NCBI GenBank assembly: GCA_027533425.1
Contig: JAPZUD010000004.1
Span: 124,001 to 188,000, forward strand
DNA length: 64,000 nucleotides
Reading direction: 5' to 3'
Origin: Beijerinckiaceae bacterium
Lineage (GTDB): Bacteria; Pseudomonadota; Alphaproteobacteria; Rhizobiales; Beijerinckiaceae
Both the position numbers and the translations under genes were made by a program. This document shows, one piece after another, positions 19,249-28,148 of this stretch. The notes under the pieces were generated by a model. That model made no database searches. It was not told the origin of the DNA and worked only from the letters and a program-made list of their open reading frames with translations. Every line of letters starts with the position of its first letter. Position 1 is the first letter of the stretch.

Positions 19249-19557
19249 TTACTCGTCTTCGCCGAAGCGGTTGGCGAGAAGCGCCTGGAGGGCATCCAGC
19301 GCCTCGTTTGCCTGGGCCCCGCGCGCCGCGACCGACACTGTGGTGCCCTGCGCGGCCGCCAGCGTCAGCAGGCCCATGATCGACGTTCCGCCGACCGTCT
19401 CGCCGCAGCGCGTCACCTGCACTTCGGCATCGAAGGCCTCGCAGCATTGCACGAATTTGGCCGAGGCGCGGGCATGCAGGCCCTTGCGGTTGATGATCGG
19501 GAATTCCCGCACCAGCGCGCCGTCAAGAACCGGAGGCGGAGGGCAGGGCTGTTCCAT
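19249..19557 (-). CDS. HPr-family phosphocarrier protein
   Basis: Phosphocarrier of the phosphoenolpyruvate phosphotransferase system. In the 102-residue protein His28 in RKGLHARAS is the enzyme I phosphorylation site. Ser59 in GGTSIMGLL aligns with the regulatory Ser46 of Firmicute HPr, the HprK target, so both sites are intact. The first 15 residues are a Pro-rich extension. Together with the EIIA and HprK genes immediately upstream it forms the incomplete, regulatory PTS typical of alphaproteobacteria, which signals rather than imports sugar. The start ATG is nine bases after the EIIA stop. Confidence 0.93.
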   Translation of the reverse strand: MEQPCPPPPVLDGALVREFPIINRKGLHARASAKFVQCCEAFDAEVQVTRCGETVGGTSIMGLLTLAAAQGTTVSVAARGAQANEALDALQALLANRFGEDE

Positions 19558-19566
19558 GGTCAGGTC

Positions 19567-19968
19567 TCACCGGCCGGCCAGGATATGGCTGGCCACGTTG
19601 ATGTATTTGCGACCGGCATCCTGCGCCTGAACCACGGCTTCGGCAAGCGGGCTGCTCTCGCGGACCTTGGCCAGCTTGACCAGCATCGGCAGGTTGATCC
19701 CGGCAATGACCTCGACATGCGTGCCGTTCATGGCCGAGATGGCGAGGTTCGACGGCGTGCCGCCGAACATATCCGTCAGGACAACAACGCCATCGCCGCT
19801 ATCGACATCATGGATCGCCGCCACAATCTCGCCACGGCGGGCATCCATGTCGTCCTCGGGCCCGATGCAGACCACGGCAAGCTGCTGCTGTCGGCCGACG
19901 ACATGCTCCATGGCGGATCGGAATTCTGTCGCGAGCTGCCCGTGGCTGACGAGTACCAGGCCAATCAT
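19567..19968 (-). CDS. PTS EIIA component, mannose family
   Basis: A 133-residue EIIA domain of the mannose/fructose family: N-terminal MIGLVLVSHGQLA with phospho-acceptor His9, and the DMFGGTPSN segment that positions it. No EIIB, EIIC or EIID is nearby, so a regulatory rather than transport role is likely, taking phosphate from HPr. I chose ATG 19968 because AGAGGA precedes it and the family begins at this point; the open frame extends 35 codons upstream without homology. It lies between hprK and the HPr gene. Confidence 0.92.
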   Translation of the reverse strand: MIGLVLVSHGQLATEFRSAMEHVVGRQQQLAVVCIGPEDDMDARRGEIVAAIHDVDSGDGVVVLTDMFGGTPSNLAISAMNGTHVEVIAGINLPMLVKLAKVRESSPLAEAVVQAQDAGRKYINVASHILAGR

Positions 19969-20081
19969 GAAGAGATACGGTCCTCTTTCCGCCCGGAAGG
20001 GCAGGACGCGCATTTTGTCCAGCCGCGCGCCTTTGGCAAGCGAAACCAGCATTTTGCCTTGAGTTTTTCGCAAATGCGAGA
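19969..20081 (-). other. hprK-EIIA spacer
   Basis: A 113-base gap inside an otherwise tightly packed cluster. It contains two CAAAATGC direct repeats on the minus strand and a small TCGCA/TGCGA dyad. It could hold a secondary promoter for EIIA-HPr; I see no convincing -35/-10 pair. Confidence 0.25.
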
Positions 20082-20525
20082 TTAGGGCCCCAGCCAGCCA
20101 AAAACAAGATCTGCCTTGGCCGCGAGATCGCGGTCATCGGGCAGGATCAACTGCCGCAGGGCAAGGCCGAGGATCTCGGTGGAGCCCGCGCTATCGGCTG
20201 GCAGGCGATCGGGGCTCGTCTCCAGCGTCACCACGGCGGAGATGACGACATCCTCGACGGTTTCCCGCGTCAGGATGCCTGTGCCGCGCGCTTCGATCAG
20301 TCCGGGCACTGCCGGATGTCCGCGTCCGACCAGCCGCCCGCCGGCCACCTCGACCAGCACCCGGTCGTCGCCGACAAGGCGGGCATGCCATCCTGCCGCA
20401 CCTGCGCGGCCCAGCAGGGCAAGGGCGAGCGCGGATTTGCCGGCACCGGACCGGCCGCGGATCAGCACGCCTGTCTCGCCGAGGATCACCAGGCTGGCAT
20501 GCAGGGTTGCCCGCAAGGGGATCAT
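20082..20525 (-). CDS. hprK: HPr kinase/phosphorylase, short alphaproteobacterial form
   Basis: Phosphorylates and dephosphorylates a serine of HPr. The 147-residue protein is only the C-terminal catalytic domain of the Firmicute enzyme; the N-terminal domain is absent, as is normal in Rhizobiales. The P-loop GRSGAGKS is at 24-31, LVGDDRVLV follows, and the GRGHPAVPGLIEARGTGIL block is the HprK signature. The ATG overlaps the chvG stop by four bases, which couples this metabolic sensor to the ChvG-ChvI two-component system. Confidence 0.92.
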   Translation of the reverse strand: MIPLRATLHASLVILGETGVLIRGRSGAGKSALALALLGRAGAAGWHARLVGDDRVLVEVAGGRLVGRGHPAVPGLIEARGTGILTRETVEDVVISAVVTLETSPDRLPADSAGSTEILGLALRQLILPDDRDLAAKADLVFGWLGP

Positions 20526-22309
20526 CCGCTCGCCCCGGCCAGCGGCAACGACACGACAAAGCGCGCGCCGGCCCTCTGCCCGTCGGCCGCGAGAATGTTC
20601 TCCGCCCGGATCGTGCCGCCATGGGCCTCGACAATCTGCTTGGAAATGGCGAGGCCGAGGCCGGAATTCTGCCCGAAGCCATGATCCGGCCGGTCAGTGT
20701 AGAAACGCTCGAAGATCCGCTCCAGCGCATGGTCGGGAATGCCCGGCCCGTCATCCTCGATCCGGATCTCGACACGCGGTCCGGTGGCGGCCGCCGTAAC
20801 CCGGACAATCCCGCCTTCGGGCGAGAAGGACTGCGCATTGTCGATCAGGTTGTTGAAGACCTGCACGATCCGGCTGTCATGGCCGCGGATCAGCATCGGG
20901 CGGGCCTTTGGCCCGGCGCTCGGCAGGGTGACGTCGACACGGGCCTCGCCGGGCTTCAGCACGTCGTTTTTCATACCGGCCACCGTGCCGAGCAACGCGC
21001 CGAGATCGAACACATTCGCCTGCGCCCGCTGCAACTCGGCATCGAGCCGGGAGGCATCGGAAATATCGGTGATCAGCCGGTCCAGCCGCTTCACGTCATG
21101 CACGATCACGGCCAGCAACCGGTCCCGGCTGTCCGGATTGCGCGCCAGCGGCAGCGTTTCGACGGCGCTGCGCAGTGAAGTCAGCGGGTTCTTCAGCTCA
21201 TGCGCGACATCGGCGGCAAAGCGTTCGATCGCCTCGATCCGGCTGTAGAGCGAGCCGGTCATGTCACGCAGGGAGACCGAGAGCTGGCCGATCTCGTCGG
21301 ACCGGTCCGAAAAATCGGGGATCTCCTCGCGGGCCCGGGTGCCCCGCCGCACCCGGTCAGCCGCTTCCGAGAGACGCCGCACGGGTTCCGCGATCGTGCC
21401 TGCAAGCAGCACCGACAGCACGAGCATCACGCCCGAGGCGATCAGGAAGACCAGCACGAAGCCCCAGCGTTCCTCGGCGATGATCCGGTCCACGTCGCCT
21501 TCCTGCGTCGAGAGCAGCAACGCGCCCTTGATCCGGCTGCTCCGCTGGATCGGGCTTGCGGCATAGACAATGGTCTGCCCGTCGGCGGCCACCCGGACGA
21601 CATTGCCCGATGTGCCCTTGAGCGCCCGCTGCACTTCCGGCAGGCGCTGCGTCGTCGGTGAATCCTGCTGCGACAGGTCCACCCGGCCGAAGCGCTGCTT
21701 CACCGCATTCCAGCTCCGCGTGAAGAGAGTCCAGTCCGATTCGTCATCGATCGGGGGCCGCGGATCGGAGAAGGCGCCAGGTGTGTAGAAGGCCTTCGTG
21801 TCCAGAAGCAGCAACCCGTCCTGGTCGAAGATGCGCGCGCGGGTGCGGGTGGGTGTCACCAGCCGTTTGAGGATCGGGGCGACGCGGGCGGGATTGATGG
21901 AGAATTCGAACCAGTCGAGCGCCTGCTCCTCGCGCTGCGGTGTTTCGCTCAATTGCTGTTGGAGCAGCTTTTCCGGATCGAGCTGGATCGTGTTGTCGCT
22001 GGTGGAGGCCGCACTGGCAATGGCCGCCGAGATGATCTCCGCCTGCAGCGAGAGTGATTGCGACCGGGCATCGATCACTCCCACCCGCGTCTGGTTCAGC
22101 CACAGGAAGCCGAGGAACAGCGCAAGCAGCCCCGCAATGTTGAGAAAGGCGATCCGCCGCGTCAGGCTCGAGGACAGCCGCCGCATCAGCCCCAGTCGGA
22201 ACCGGGCCGTGAAGCGCAGCAGGGTCGAGCGGAGCCCGCGCCGCACCGGCGGCGCCGGTTCAGCCGGAGCCGGCCCGGCAATCCGGCTGGCTGGGTTTCG
22301 GTCGAGCAC
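20522..22309 (-). CDS. chvG: Two-component sensor histidine kinase, ChvG/ExoS/BvrS type
   Basis: Inner-membrane sensor that controls envelope, exopolysaccharide and acid-stress genes and host interaction in Rhizobiales. The 595-residue protein has membrane helices near 53-72 and 284-305 flanking a periplasmic domain of about 210 residues. A HAMP linker follows, then HisKA with His370 in VAHELKNPLTSL. The ATPase has NNLIDNA, EDDGPGIP and SGLGLAISK. Start is GTG 22309, five bases after GGGAGG. The first 45 residues are a basic, Pro/Ala-rich cytoplasmic tail. It lies 38 bases after chvI. Confidence 0.92.
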   Translation of the reverse strand: MLDRNPASRIAGPAPAEPAPPVRRGLRSTLLRFTARFRLGLMRRLSSSLTRRIAFLNIAGLLALFLGFLWLNQTRVGVIDARSQSLSLQAEIISAAIASAASTSDNTIQLDPEKLLQQQLSETPQREEQALDWFEFSINPARVAPILKRLVTPTRTRARIFDQDGLLLLDTKAFYTPGAFSDPRPPIDDESDWTLFTRSWNAVKQRFGRVDLSQQDSPTTQRLPEVQRALKGTSGNVVRVAADGQTIVYAASPIQRSSRIKGALLLSTQEGDVDRIIAEERWGFVLVFLIASGVMLVLSVLLAGTIAEPVRRLSEAADRVRRGTRAREEIPDFSDRSDEIGQLSVSLRDMTGSLYSRIEAIERFAADVAHELKNPLTSLRSAVETLPLARNPDSRDRLLAVIVHDVKRLDRLITDISDASRLDAELQRAQANVFDLGALLGTVAGMKNDVLKPGEARVDVTLPSAGPKARPMLIRGHDSRIVQVFNNLIDNAQSFSPEGGIVRVTAAATGPRVEIRIEDDGPGIPDHALERIFERFYTDRPDHGFGQNSGLGLAISKQIVEAHGGTIRAENILAADGQRAGARFVVSLPLAGASG

Positions 22310-22347
22310 GCAATCCTCCCGGGGGCTTCTGGACGCGCGATGCGTCC

Positions 22348-23046
22348 TCAGCCTTCCTTGAAGCGATAGCCCACACCATACAGGGTTTCGATCATTTCGA
22401 AATCATCGTCGACCTGCTTGAACTTCTTGCGCAGGCGCTTGATGTGGCTGTCGATCGTGCGGTCATCCACATAGACCTGGTCGTCATAGGCGGCATCCAT
22501 CAGCGCATTCCGGCTGCGCACCACGCCTGGCCTTTGCGCCAGCGATTGCAGGATGAGGAATTCCGTCACGGTCAGCACGACCTGTTCGCCCTTCCAGGTG
22601 CAGGTATGGCGCTCCGGATCCATCTTGAGGTTGCCGCGTTCCAGCACCTTGGCATCCGCCTCCTTGCTGGCCGGCAGGTCCTTCGCGCCGGCACGCCGCA
22701 GGATGGCCTTCACCCGCTCGACCAGCAGACGCTGCGAGAACGGCTTCCGGATGAAATCGTCGGCGCCCATCTTCAGCCCGAACAATTCGTCGATCTCCTC
22801 GTCCTTCGAGGTGAGGAAGATCACCGGCATGTCGGATTTCTGCCGCAGGCGGCGCAGCAATTCCATGCCGTCCATGCGCGGCATCTTGATGTCGAAGATC
22901 GCGAGGTCCGGCGGATTCTGCCGCAGCCCGTCCAGTGCGGAGGCACCATCCGTGTAGCTCTGGATGCGGAAGCCCTCGTTCTCGAGCGCGATCGAGACGG
23001 AGGTCAGAATATTGCGGTCATCGTCGACCAGCGCGATCGTGGGCAT
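22348..23046 (-). CDS. chvI: Two-component response regulator, ChvI/BvrR type
   Basis: OmpR-family regulator of 232 residues, partner of ChvG. Receiver domain 1-120 has the acidic pocket DDD at 8-10, phospho-acceptor Asp52 in [10 protein letters not shown], Thr in FLTSKDEE and Lys in RKPFSQ. The C-terminal winged helix ends in the typical [11 protein letters not shown]. It is the first gene of a leftward cluster chvI-chvG-hprK-EIIA-HPr and is divergent from the HugZ-like gene. Confidence 0.93.
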   Translation of the reverse strand: MPTIALVDDDRNILTSVSIALENEGFRIQSYTDGASALDGLRQNPPDLAIFDIKMPRMDGMELLRRLRQKSDMPVIFLTSKDEEIDELFGLKMGADDFIRKPFSQRLLVERVKAILRRAGAKDLPASKEADAKVLERGNLKMDPERHTCTWKGEQVVLTVTEFLILQSLAQRPGVVRSRNALMDAAYDDQVYVDDRTIDSHIKRLRKKFKQVDDDFEMIETLYGVGYRFKEG

Positions 23047-23249
23047 GGAACTTCCTTGTCATCGCGGGGTCAGGCGCCCCGTTTTCCGGCATCGTGGGCC
23101 GCATCTCTAGAACAAAGACAGGCCGAATTGTGGCATCGAAGCCGGGACGATGCAAATTGGCCATCCGCGATTGCGCCAGACGCTTGAATTCCGGTGCCCG
23201 GGAGGAGACATCTCGCGGATCGCGGGGAAGGTCGGATCAGGAGGTCGTC

Positions 23250-24041
23250 ATGTCGGAAACGCCAGCAAATCCGGAAACGGTGGGGGCGGGCCGAGCTGCA
23301 TCGCCGGAACGCGATCCACGCCAGCCCGCGGATTTCGAGCCGCTGGCCCTCGCGCGCGAACTGTTGCGGACAGCCCGGGCAGGTTCGCTCGGCACGGTCG
23401 AGGCGGCGAGCGGCTTTCCGATGGTCACCCTGACCAGCGTGGCGACGGATTACGACGGCTGCCCCCTGATCCTGACCTCCCGCCTGTCGCACCACACGCA
23501 GAACCTGTTGGCGGATCCGCGCGGCTCCCTGCTGCTGTCGCGGCCCGGGAAAGGGGATCCGCTCGCCCATCCGCGGCTCAGCTTGCGGGTGGTCGCCGAG
23601 CCGGCCGGGGAACCGCGCGTGCGCAGCCGGTTCCTCGCCCGCAACCCCAAGGCGAAGGTCTATGTCGATTTCCCTGATTTCCTGTTCTTCCGGCTGGTGC
23701 CCCAGGCGATGCATCTGAATGGCGGTTTCGCCCGGGCCTATTCGGGCGCTGCCGCCCCGATCCTCGCGTCAGCAGCGGACTGGACGGAATTCGAGGCGCT
23801 GGAGCATTCGGCCGTCGCCCATATGAACGAGGATCATGCCGATGCCGTCCGGCTCTATGCCACCCGGCTCTGCAACATGCCGGAGGGTCCCTGGCAGGCG
23901 GTCGGCCTTGATCCGGACGGGCTCGACATGATGGCAGGCGACCGGCTGGCCCGGCTGTCTTTCGACAGCCCCGTCACAGATGGTGCATCCCTGCGCAGGG
24001 TGCTCCGGGAGCTGGCGGAAAAGGCGCGCGCGGCGGGGTAA
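23250..24041 (+). CDS. HugZ-like pyridoxamine-phosphate-oxidase-fold protein with DUF2470 domain
   Basis: A 263-residue protein: an N-terminal split-barrel flavin/heme-binding fold (about 40-185, with GSLGTVEAASGFP) and a C-terminal DUF2470 domain with AHMNEDHADAV. This is the arrangement of the HugZ/HutZ family, in which some members bind or degrade heme; whether this one does cannot be told from sequence. I used ATG 23250, which has AGGAGG seven bases upstream; the longer upstream frame overlaps chvI. Its place between chvI and pckA is common in Rhizobiales. Confidence 0.85.
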   Translation: MSETPANPETVGAGRAASPERDPRQPADFEPLALARELLRTARAGSLGTVEAASGFPMVTLTSVATDYDGCPLILTSRLSHHTQNLLADPRGSLLLSRPGKGDPLAHPRLSLRVVAEPAGEPRVRSRFLARNPKAKVYVDFPDFLFFRLVPQAMHLNGGFARAYSGAAAPILASAADWTEFEALEHSAVAHMNEDHADAVRLYATRLCNMPEGPWQAVGLDPDGLDMMAGDRLARLSFDSPVTDGASLRRVLRELAEKARAAG

Positions 24042-24287
24042 TCCGGCTGGTCGTTCCGGCCAATTCTGGCCGACACTGGTATGGTAGTAATCGCTGTAAA
24101 CCTTTTCCCGAAATCTTTGGAACATTTAGCCGAATAGCCCATTGCCTGAGGGCAGATTCCTGCTATTCGCCTCCGCCAATCGCTGTCGCGCGGGAGGGGA
24201 GACCCGTAGCGGCAGCCGATGGCGGTGCCTTCGGGCCCGCCATCACCTTTGCCCCTTTCGGGCTTCACCAGGGAAGGACCGCGCATC
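24042..24287 (+). promoter_or_regulatory. pckA leader region with two stem-loops
   Basis: This 246-base gap holds a strong hairpin at 24218-24244: an 8-bp stem, one bulged base, three more pairs and a TTCG tetraloop. A second, smaller stem (GCCC/GGGC) lies at 24251-24263, just before the GGGAAGGA ribosome site. The first 100 bases are comparatively AT-rich and probably contain the pckA promoter, but I cannot name the boxes. Confidence 0.45.
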
Positions 24288-25898
24288 ATGGAAACCAGAG
24301 GCGTCTTCAACAAGGCCTTGGGACCGAACACGTTCGGCTTCGAGGCTCCGGCCCGGTTCCTTCTCAACCTCGAGGCGCCTGCGCTCTACGAGGAATCCAT
24401 CCGCCGCAACGAGGCGAGGGTCACTGCCGGTGGCGCGCTGCTGGCGGAGACGGGCGTCCATACCGGTCGTTCGCCGAAGGACAAGTTCGTCGTCCGCGAC
24501 GCCAGCACCGAGAATGCGGTCTGGTGGGACAACAACAACGCGATGAGCCCGGCACATTTCGCGACGTTGCTCGCCGATTTCCGTGCCCATGCCAAGGGCA
24601 AGGAGCTCTTCGCGCAGGATCTCTACGGCGGTGCCGATGGCGCCAATCGCGTCAAGGTCCGCGTCTTCACCGAATATGCCTGGCATTCGCTCTTCATCCG
24701 CAACCTGCTGATCCGGCCGGAACTGCACGAACTCGCCTCGTTCGCGCCGGAAATGACCATCGTTGACCTGCCGTCCTTCAAGGCGGATCCGGCCCGGCAT
24801 GGCTGCCGCTCCGGCACGGTGATCGCGGTTGATTTCGCCTCGAAGACCGTGCTGATCGGCGGCACCTCCTATGCCGGCGAGATGAAGAAGAGCGTCTTCA
24901 CCTATCTCAACTATGCCCTGCCGGAAGCCGGTGTGATGCCGATGCATTGCTCGGCCAATGTCGGCCCTGCGGGTGATTCCGCTGTCTTCTTCGGCCTGTC
25001 CGGCACCGGCAAGACCACGCTCTCGGCCGATCCGTCGCGCACGCTGATCGGCGATGACGAACATGGCTGGTCGAAAAGCGGCATCTTCAATTTCGAGGGC
25101 GGCTGCTACGCCAAGACGATCCGCCTCTCGGCTGAGGCCGAGCCGGAAATCTACGCCACCACCCAGCGTTTCGGCACCGTGCTGGAAAATGTGGTGATCG
25201 ACCCCGAAACCCGCATCCCGGATTTCGATGACGGCTCGAAGACCGAGAATACCCGCTGCGCCTATCCGCTGCATTTCATCCCGAATGCCTCGGAAACCGG
25301 CCGCGCCGGCCATCCCAAGAACATCGTGATGCTCACCTGCGATGCCTTCGGCGTGCTGCCGCCCATCGCCAAGCTCACCCCGGCGGAAGCCATGTATCAC
25401 TTCCTCTCGGGCTACACGGCCAAGGTGGCTGGCACCGAGAAGGGTGTGACGGAGCCGGAAGCCGTGTTCTCGACCTGTTTCGGCGCGCCGTTCATGCCGC
25501 GCCACCCGGCGGTTTACGGCAATCTCCTGCGCGATCTCATCGCCAAGCACCATGTCGATTGCTGGCTGGTCAATACCGGCTGGACCGGCGGCAAGCACGG
25601 CGTCGGCCGCCGCATGCCGATCCGCGTGACGCGCCGCCTGCTCTCGGCGGCGCTGGACGGTTCGCTCGCCAAGGCTGATTTCCGCCGCGACCCGTATTTC
25701 GGCTTCGCCGTACCGGCCTCGGTGCCGGGCGTCGAGCCGCATATCCTCTACCCGGTCAAGACCTGGCAGGACAAGGCTGCCTTCGCCGAGACCGCAAAGA
25801 AGCTCGTCGCCATGTTCCAGGAAAACTTCAAGCGCTTCGAGGCGCATGTCGACCAGGATGTGAAGAGCGCCGCGCCGAAGAACCAGATGGCAGCGTAA
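24288..25898 (+). CDS. pckA: Phosphoenolpyruvate carboxykinase (ATP)
   Basis: Converts oxaloacetate and ATP to phosphoenolpyruvate, the entry to gluconeogenesis from organic acids. The 536-residue enzyme has the kinase P-loop [11 protein letters not shown], the metal-binding GDDEHGWS, and [12 protein letters not shown] near the N terminus. The ATG at 24288 follows a GGGAAGGA ribosome site and fits the family start [12 protein letters not shown]; the upstream part of the frame is leader. Location next to chvI is conserved in Rhizobiales, and ChvG-ChvI has been linked there to carbon metabolism. Confidence 0.97.
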   Translation: METRGVFNKALGPNTFGFEAPARFLLNLEAPALYEESIRRNEARVTAGGALLAETGVHTGRSPKDKFVVRDASTENAVWWDNNNAMSPAHFATLLADFRAHAKGKELFAQDLYGGADGANRVKVRVFTEYAWHSLFIRNLLIRPELHELASFAPEMTIVDLPSFKADPARHGCRSGTVIAVDFASKTVLIGGTSYAGEMKKSVFTYLNYALPEAGVMPMHCSANVGPAGDSAVFFGLSGTGKTTLSADPSRTLIGDDEHGWSKSGIFNFEGGCYAKTIRLSAEAEPEIYATTQRFGTVLENVVIDPETRIPDFDDGSKTENTRCAYPLHFIPNASETGRAGHPKNIVMLTCDAFGVLPPIAKLTPAEAMYHFLSGYTAKVAGTEKGVTEPEAVFSTCFGAPFMPRHPAVYGNLLRDLIAKHHVDCWLVNTGWTGGKHGVGRRMPIRVTRRLLSAALDGSLAKADFRRDPYFGFAVPASVPGVEPHILYPVKTWQDKAAFAETAKKLVAMFQENFKRFEAHVDQDVKSAAPKNQMAA

Positions 25899-26106
25899 GC
25901 AGCACACGCCCGCCTTTCGATGGCGTGACAAGGGAAGGCACCGGTTTCCGGCTGCGCTTCCGGCACAACATGGCCGCTGGATTCCGGCGGCTTCTTGGTT
26001 TCCTAACCATCCTGTCGTTCGATCGGCGCATCGAGCGGCGGAAACTGCCGAATTCAACGCTTCCTTAGGGCTGCAAGCCCGATTGTTGCCCCGGAGGGCC
26101 GATCGG
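25899..26106 (+). other. pckA-diguanylate cyclase intergenic region
   Basis: The 208-base gap shows no clear terminator for pckA and no RNA gene. The stretch 25985-26070 is lower in GC and may hold the promoter of the next gene. Confidence 0.25.
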
Positions 26107-26895
26107 ATGCGCTTGACCAAGAAACTGATCCTGACCGATGCCGATATCCGGCGGGCGATCCTCGTACTGACCTGCATCTCCGTGGTCATCTCGGTTCTGG
26201 TGAGCGCTCTGGTGGTGCTGGCCAATATCGGCTTTGACCTTTCCACCGCGCTGCCGGCGAGCAAGGTCTTGCGAGACACGCTGGTCGTTTCGGCTCTGCT
26301 GCCGGCCATCATCTGCCCGCTGGTCGTCCATCGCGCGCTGATCACCGTGCGGGATCTCAACCTCGCCCGGGCCGAACTGGACCGGATGGCCCGCACCGAT
26401 GCCCTGACCGGCCTGCTGAACCGCCGCGGTTTCGATGCGGCTGCAAAGGCCCTGCTGGCCGAGGCGCGGCTGTCCGGTCGTCCGGTCGGCGCGCTCATCT
26501 GCGATATCGATCATTTCAAGCGCATCAATGACACGCATGGCCATGACGCGGGCGACGAGGCCATTCGCCAGGTCGCCGGCCATCTCGCCGCTTCGGCGGA
26601 CAGGCAGGCCCATGCCGTGGTGGGCCGACAGGGCGGTGAGGAATTCGCCATCTTCGTCAGCGGGTTGACCCAGCGCGAGCTTGCCGCCTTCGCCGAATCG
26701 ATCCGGGCGGTGACCTCCGGCGCGCCGGTGCTGTTTGACGGCAGGACTATTCCGGTGACGATCAGCATCGGCCTGGCCATCGACACGCATGACAGCGCCA
26801 ACCTGCCCGACCTGCTGCGCCTCGCGGACCAGGCGCTCTATCGCGCCAAGGAAGGCGGCCGCAACCGGGTCGAATTCGCGTTGATGGCGGCGTAA
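26107..26895 (+). CDS. Membrane-bound diguanylate cyclase
   Basis: Makes cyclic di-GMP from two GTP. The 262-residue protein has two membrane helices (about 18-40 and 57-77) joined by a short loop, then a GGDEF domain beginning at RTDALTGLLNRRGFD. The active site is GGEEF (176-180), which is functional in the family, and the GHDAGD metal/GTP region is present. The RxxD inhibitory site normally found five residues before GGEEF is missing (QAHA instead), so product inhibition at that site is unlikely. Start ATG 26107 follows GGAGGG; a TTG at 26083 is a less likely start. It ends 11 bases from the convergent hrcA. Confidence 0.92.
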   Translation: MRLTKKLILTDADIRRAILVLTCISVVISVLVSALVVLANIGFDLSTALPASKVLRDTLVVSALLPAIICPLVVHRALITVRDLNLARAELDRMARTDALTGLLNRRGFDAAAKALLAEARLSGRPVGALICDIDHFKRINDTHGHDAGDEAIRQVAGHLAASADRQAHAVVGRQGGEEFAIFVSGLTQRELAAFAESIRAVTSGAPVLFDGRTIPVTISIGLAIDTHDSANLPDLLRLADQALYRAKEGGRNRVEFALMAA

Positions 26896-26906
26896 GAGCG
26901 CTTCGC

Positions 26907-27986
26907 TCACCCCCGCTCGAGCAGCTTTCCCATCACCCGCGCGGTGTAGTCGACCATCGGCACGATGCGCGCGTAATTGAGCCGCGTCGGGCCGATCACG
27001 CCGACAATCCCGACGATCTTCTGCTCGCTGTCGCGGAACGGCGCGGCGATCATCGAGGAGCCGGAGAGCGAGAACAGCTTGTTCTCCGAGCCGATGAAGA
27101 TGCGCACGCCATCGCCCTCCTCGGCGCGGTTGAGCAGGTCGATCACGTCCTTCTCGCGTTCGAGATCGGCGAAAAGCCGCCGCATCCGCTCGAGATCGGT
27201 CATCGCCGTCAGGTCCTCGAGCAGGTTGGCCTGCCCGCGCACAATGAGGCGCATATCGCCGGCATCGCTGGTGGTGCTGGCCAGGCCGCTATCGACCAGC
27301 CGGGCCGAAAGCTCGCTGATCTCCGCCTCCATGGCCGCCCGGTTGCGGGCAATGTCGGCCTTGACCTCGCCGAGCGTCCGCCCGCGCAGGCGGTGGTTGA
27401 GGTAGTTCGACGCCTCGACCAGCGCCGAGGCCGGCAGGCCGGCTGGCAGGTTCACGAGGCGGTTCTCGATCGATCCGTCATCGGAAACGAGCACGACGAG
27501 CGCCTGTTCCGGATCAAGCCGGACGAATTCGAGATGCTTCAGCCGCTTGTTCGATTTCGAGGTGACGACGACACCCGCGCCGCGGCTGACGCCGGAGAGC
27601 AGGCTCGTCGCCTCCGCCAGGGCATCGTCGAAGCTGCGTCCGGCCCCGCCGGCGCGGATCTGCGCTTCGATCCGGTCACGGTCCTCGGTCGAGACATCGC
27701 CGATCTCGAGGATGGAATCGACGAAAAGCCGCAGGCCCTTTTCCGTGGGAAGCCGGCCGGCCGAGATATGCGGCGCATAGATCAGGCCGAGATCCTCGAG
27801 ATCCTGCATCACGTTGCGCACGGTGGCAGCCGACAGGGAAACCGGCAGCGATTTCGAGATATTGCGCGAGCCCATCGGCTCGCCGGCTTCGAGATAGCCT
27901 TCCACAACCCGGCGGAAAATATCCCGCGAACGCTGGTCAAGTTCGGCCAGCGCGGGCGGTGGCGTCAAGTCACCGTCTTTTTTCAT
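26907..27986 (-). CDS. hrcA: Heat-inducible transcription repressor HrcA
   Basis: Repressor that binds the CIRCE operator, in alphaproteobacteria chiefly before groESL. The 359-residue protein has an N-terminal winged helix (RSRDIFRRVVEGYLEAGEPMGSR..., then SAATVRNVMQDLEDLGLI) and the HrcA signature HISAGRLPTEKGLR. The C-terminal half has the GAF-like region ending in GVIGPTRLNYARIVPMVDYTA. Start is ambiguous: ATG 27986 fits the family, while GTG 28022 adds 12 residues; neither has a strong ribosome site. It is divergent from rph, a conserved pairing. No CIRCE sequence is visible in the window. Confidence 0.94.
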   Translation of the reverse strand: MKKDGDLTPPPALAELDQRSRDIFRRVVEGYLEAGEPMGSRNISKSLPVSLSAATVRNVMQDLEDLGLIYAPHISAGRLPTEKGLRLFVDSILEIGDVSTEDRDRIEAQIRAGGAGRSFDDALAEATSLLSGVSRGAGVVVTSKSNKRLKHLEFVRLDPEQALVVLVSDDGSIENRLVNLPAGLPASALVEASNYLNHRLRGRTLGEVKADIARNRAAMEAEISELSARLVDSGLASTTSDAGDMRLIVRGQANLLEDLTAMTDLERMRRLFADLEREKDVIDLLNRAEEGDGVRIFIGSENKLFSLSGSSMIAAPFRDSEQKIVGIVGVIGPTRLNYARIVPMVDYTARVMGKLLERG

Positions 27987-28148
27987 CGCCTGTCCCGGTC
28001 GCTCAGGAGTCGTTCCATCCACCTACTATGCGCAACGGCATTCGCGAGGGGAATACCTCTCTTGTCATTCGTATGGCTTGAATGCCAGCGCAATCGCGCG
28101 TAGAAGCCGCGGCCGGTCCCGCTCCCCGGGGGCCCAGGAGAACCCATC

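Noticed and set aside
22310-23300. Longer start for the HugZ-like gene at 22935
   Set aside because: It would overlap chvI on the opposite strand by more than 100 bases, and the extra N-terminal residues are Arg-rich; ATG 23250 has a full AGGAGG site.
28023-28148. Possible CIRCE operator before hrcA
   Set aside because: No TTAGCACTC-N9-GAGTGCTAA-like sequence on either strand; only a weak 5-base dyad is present.
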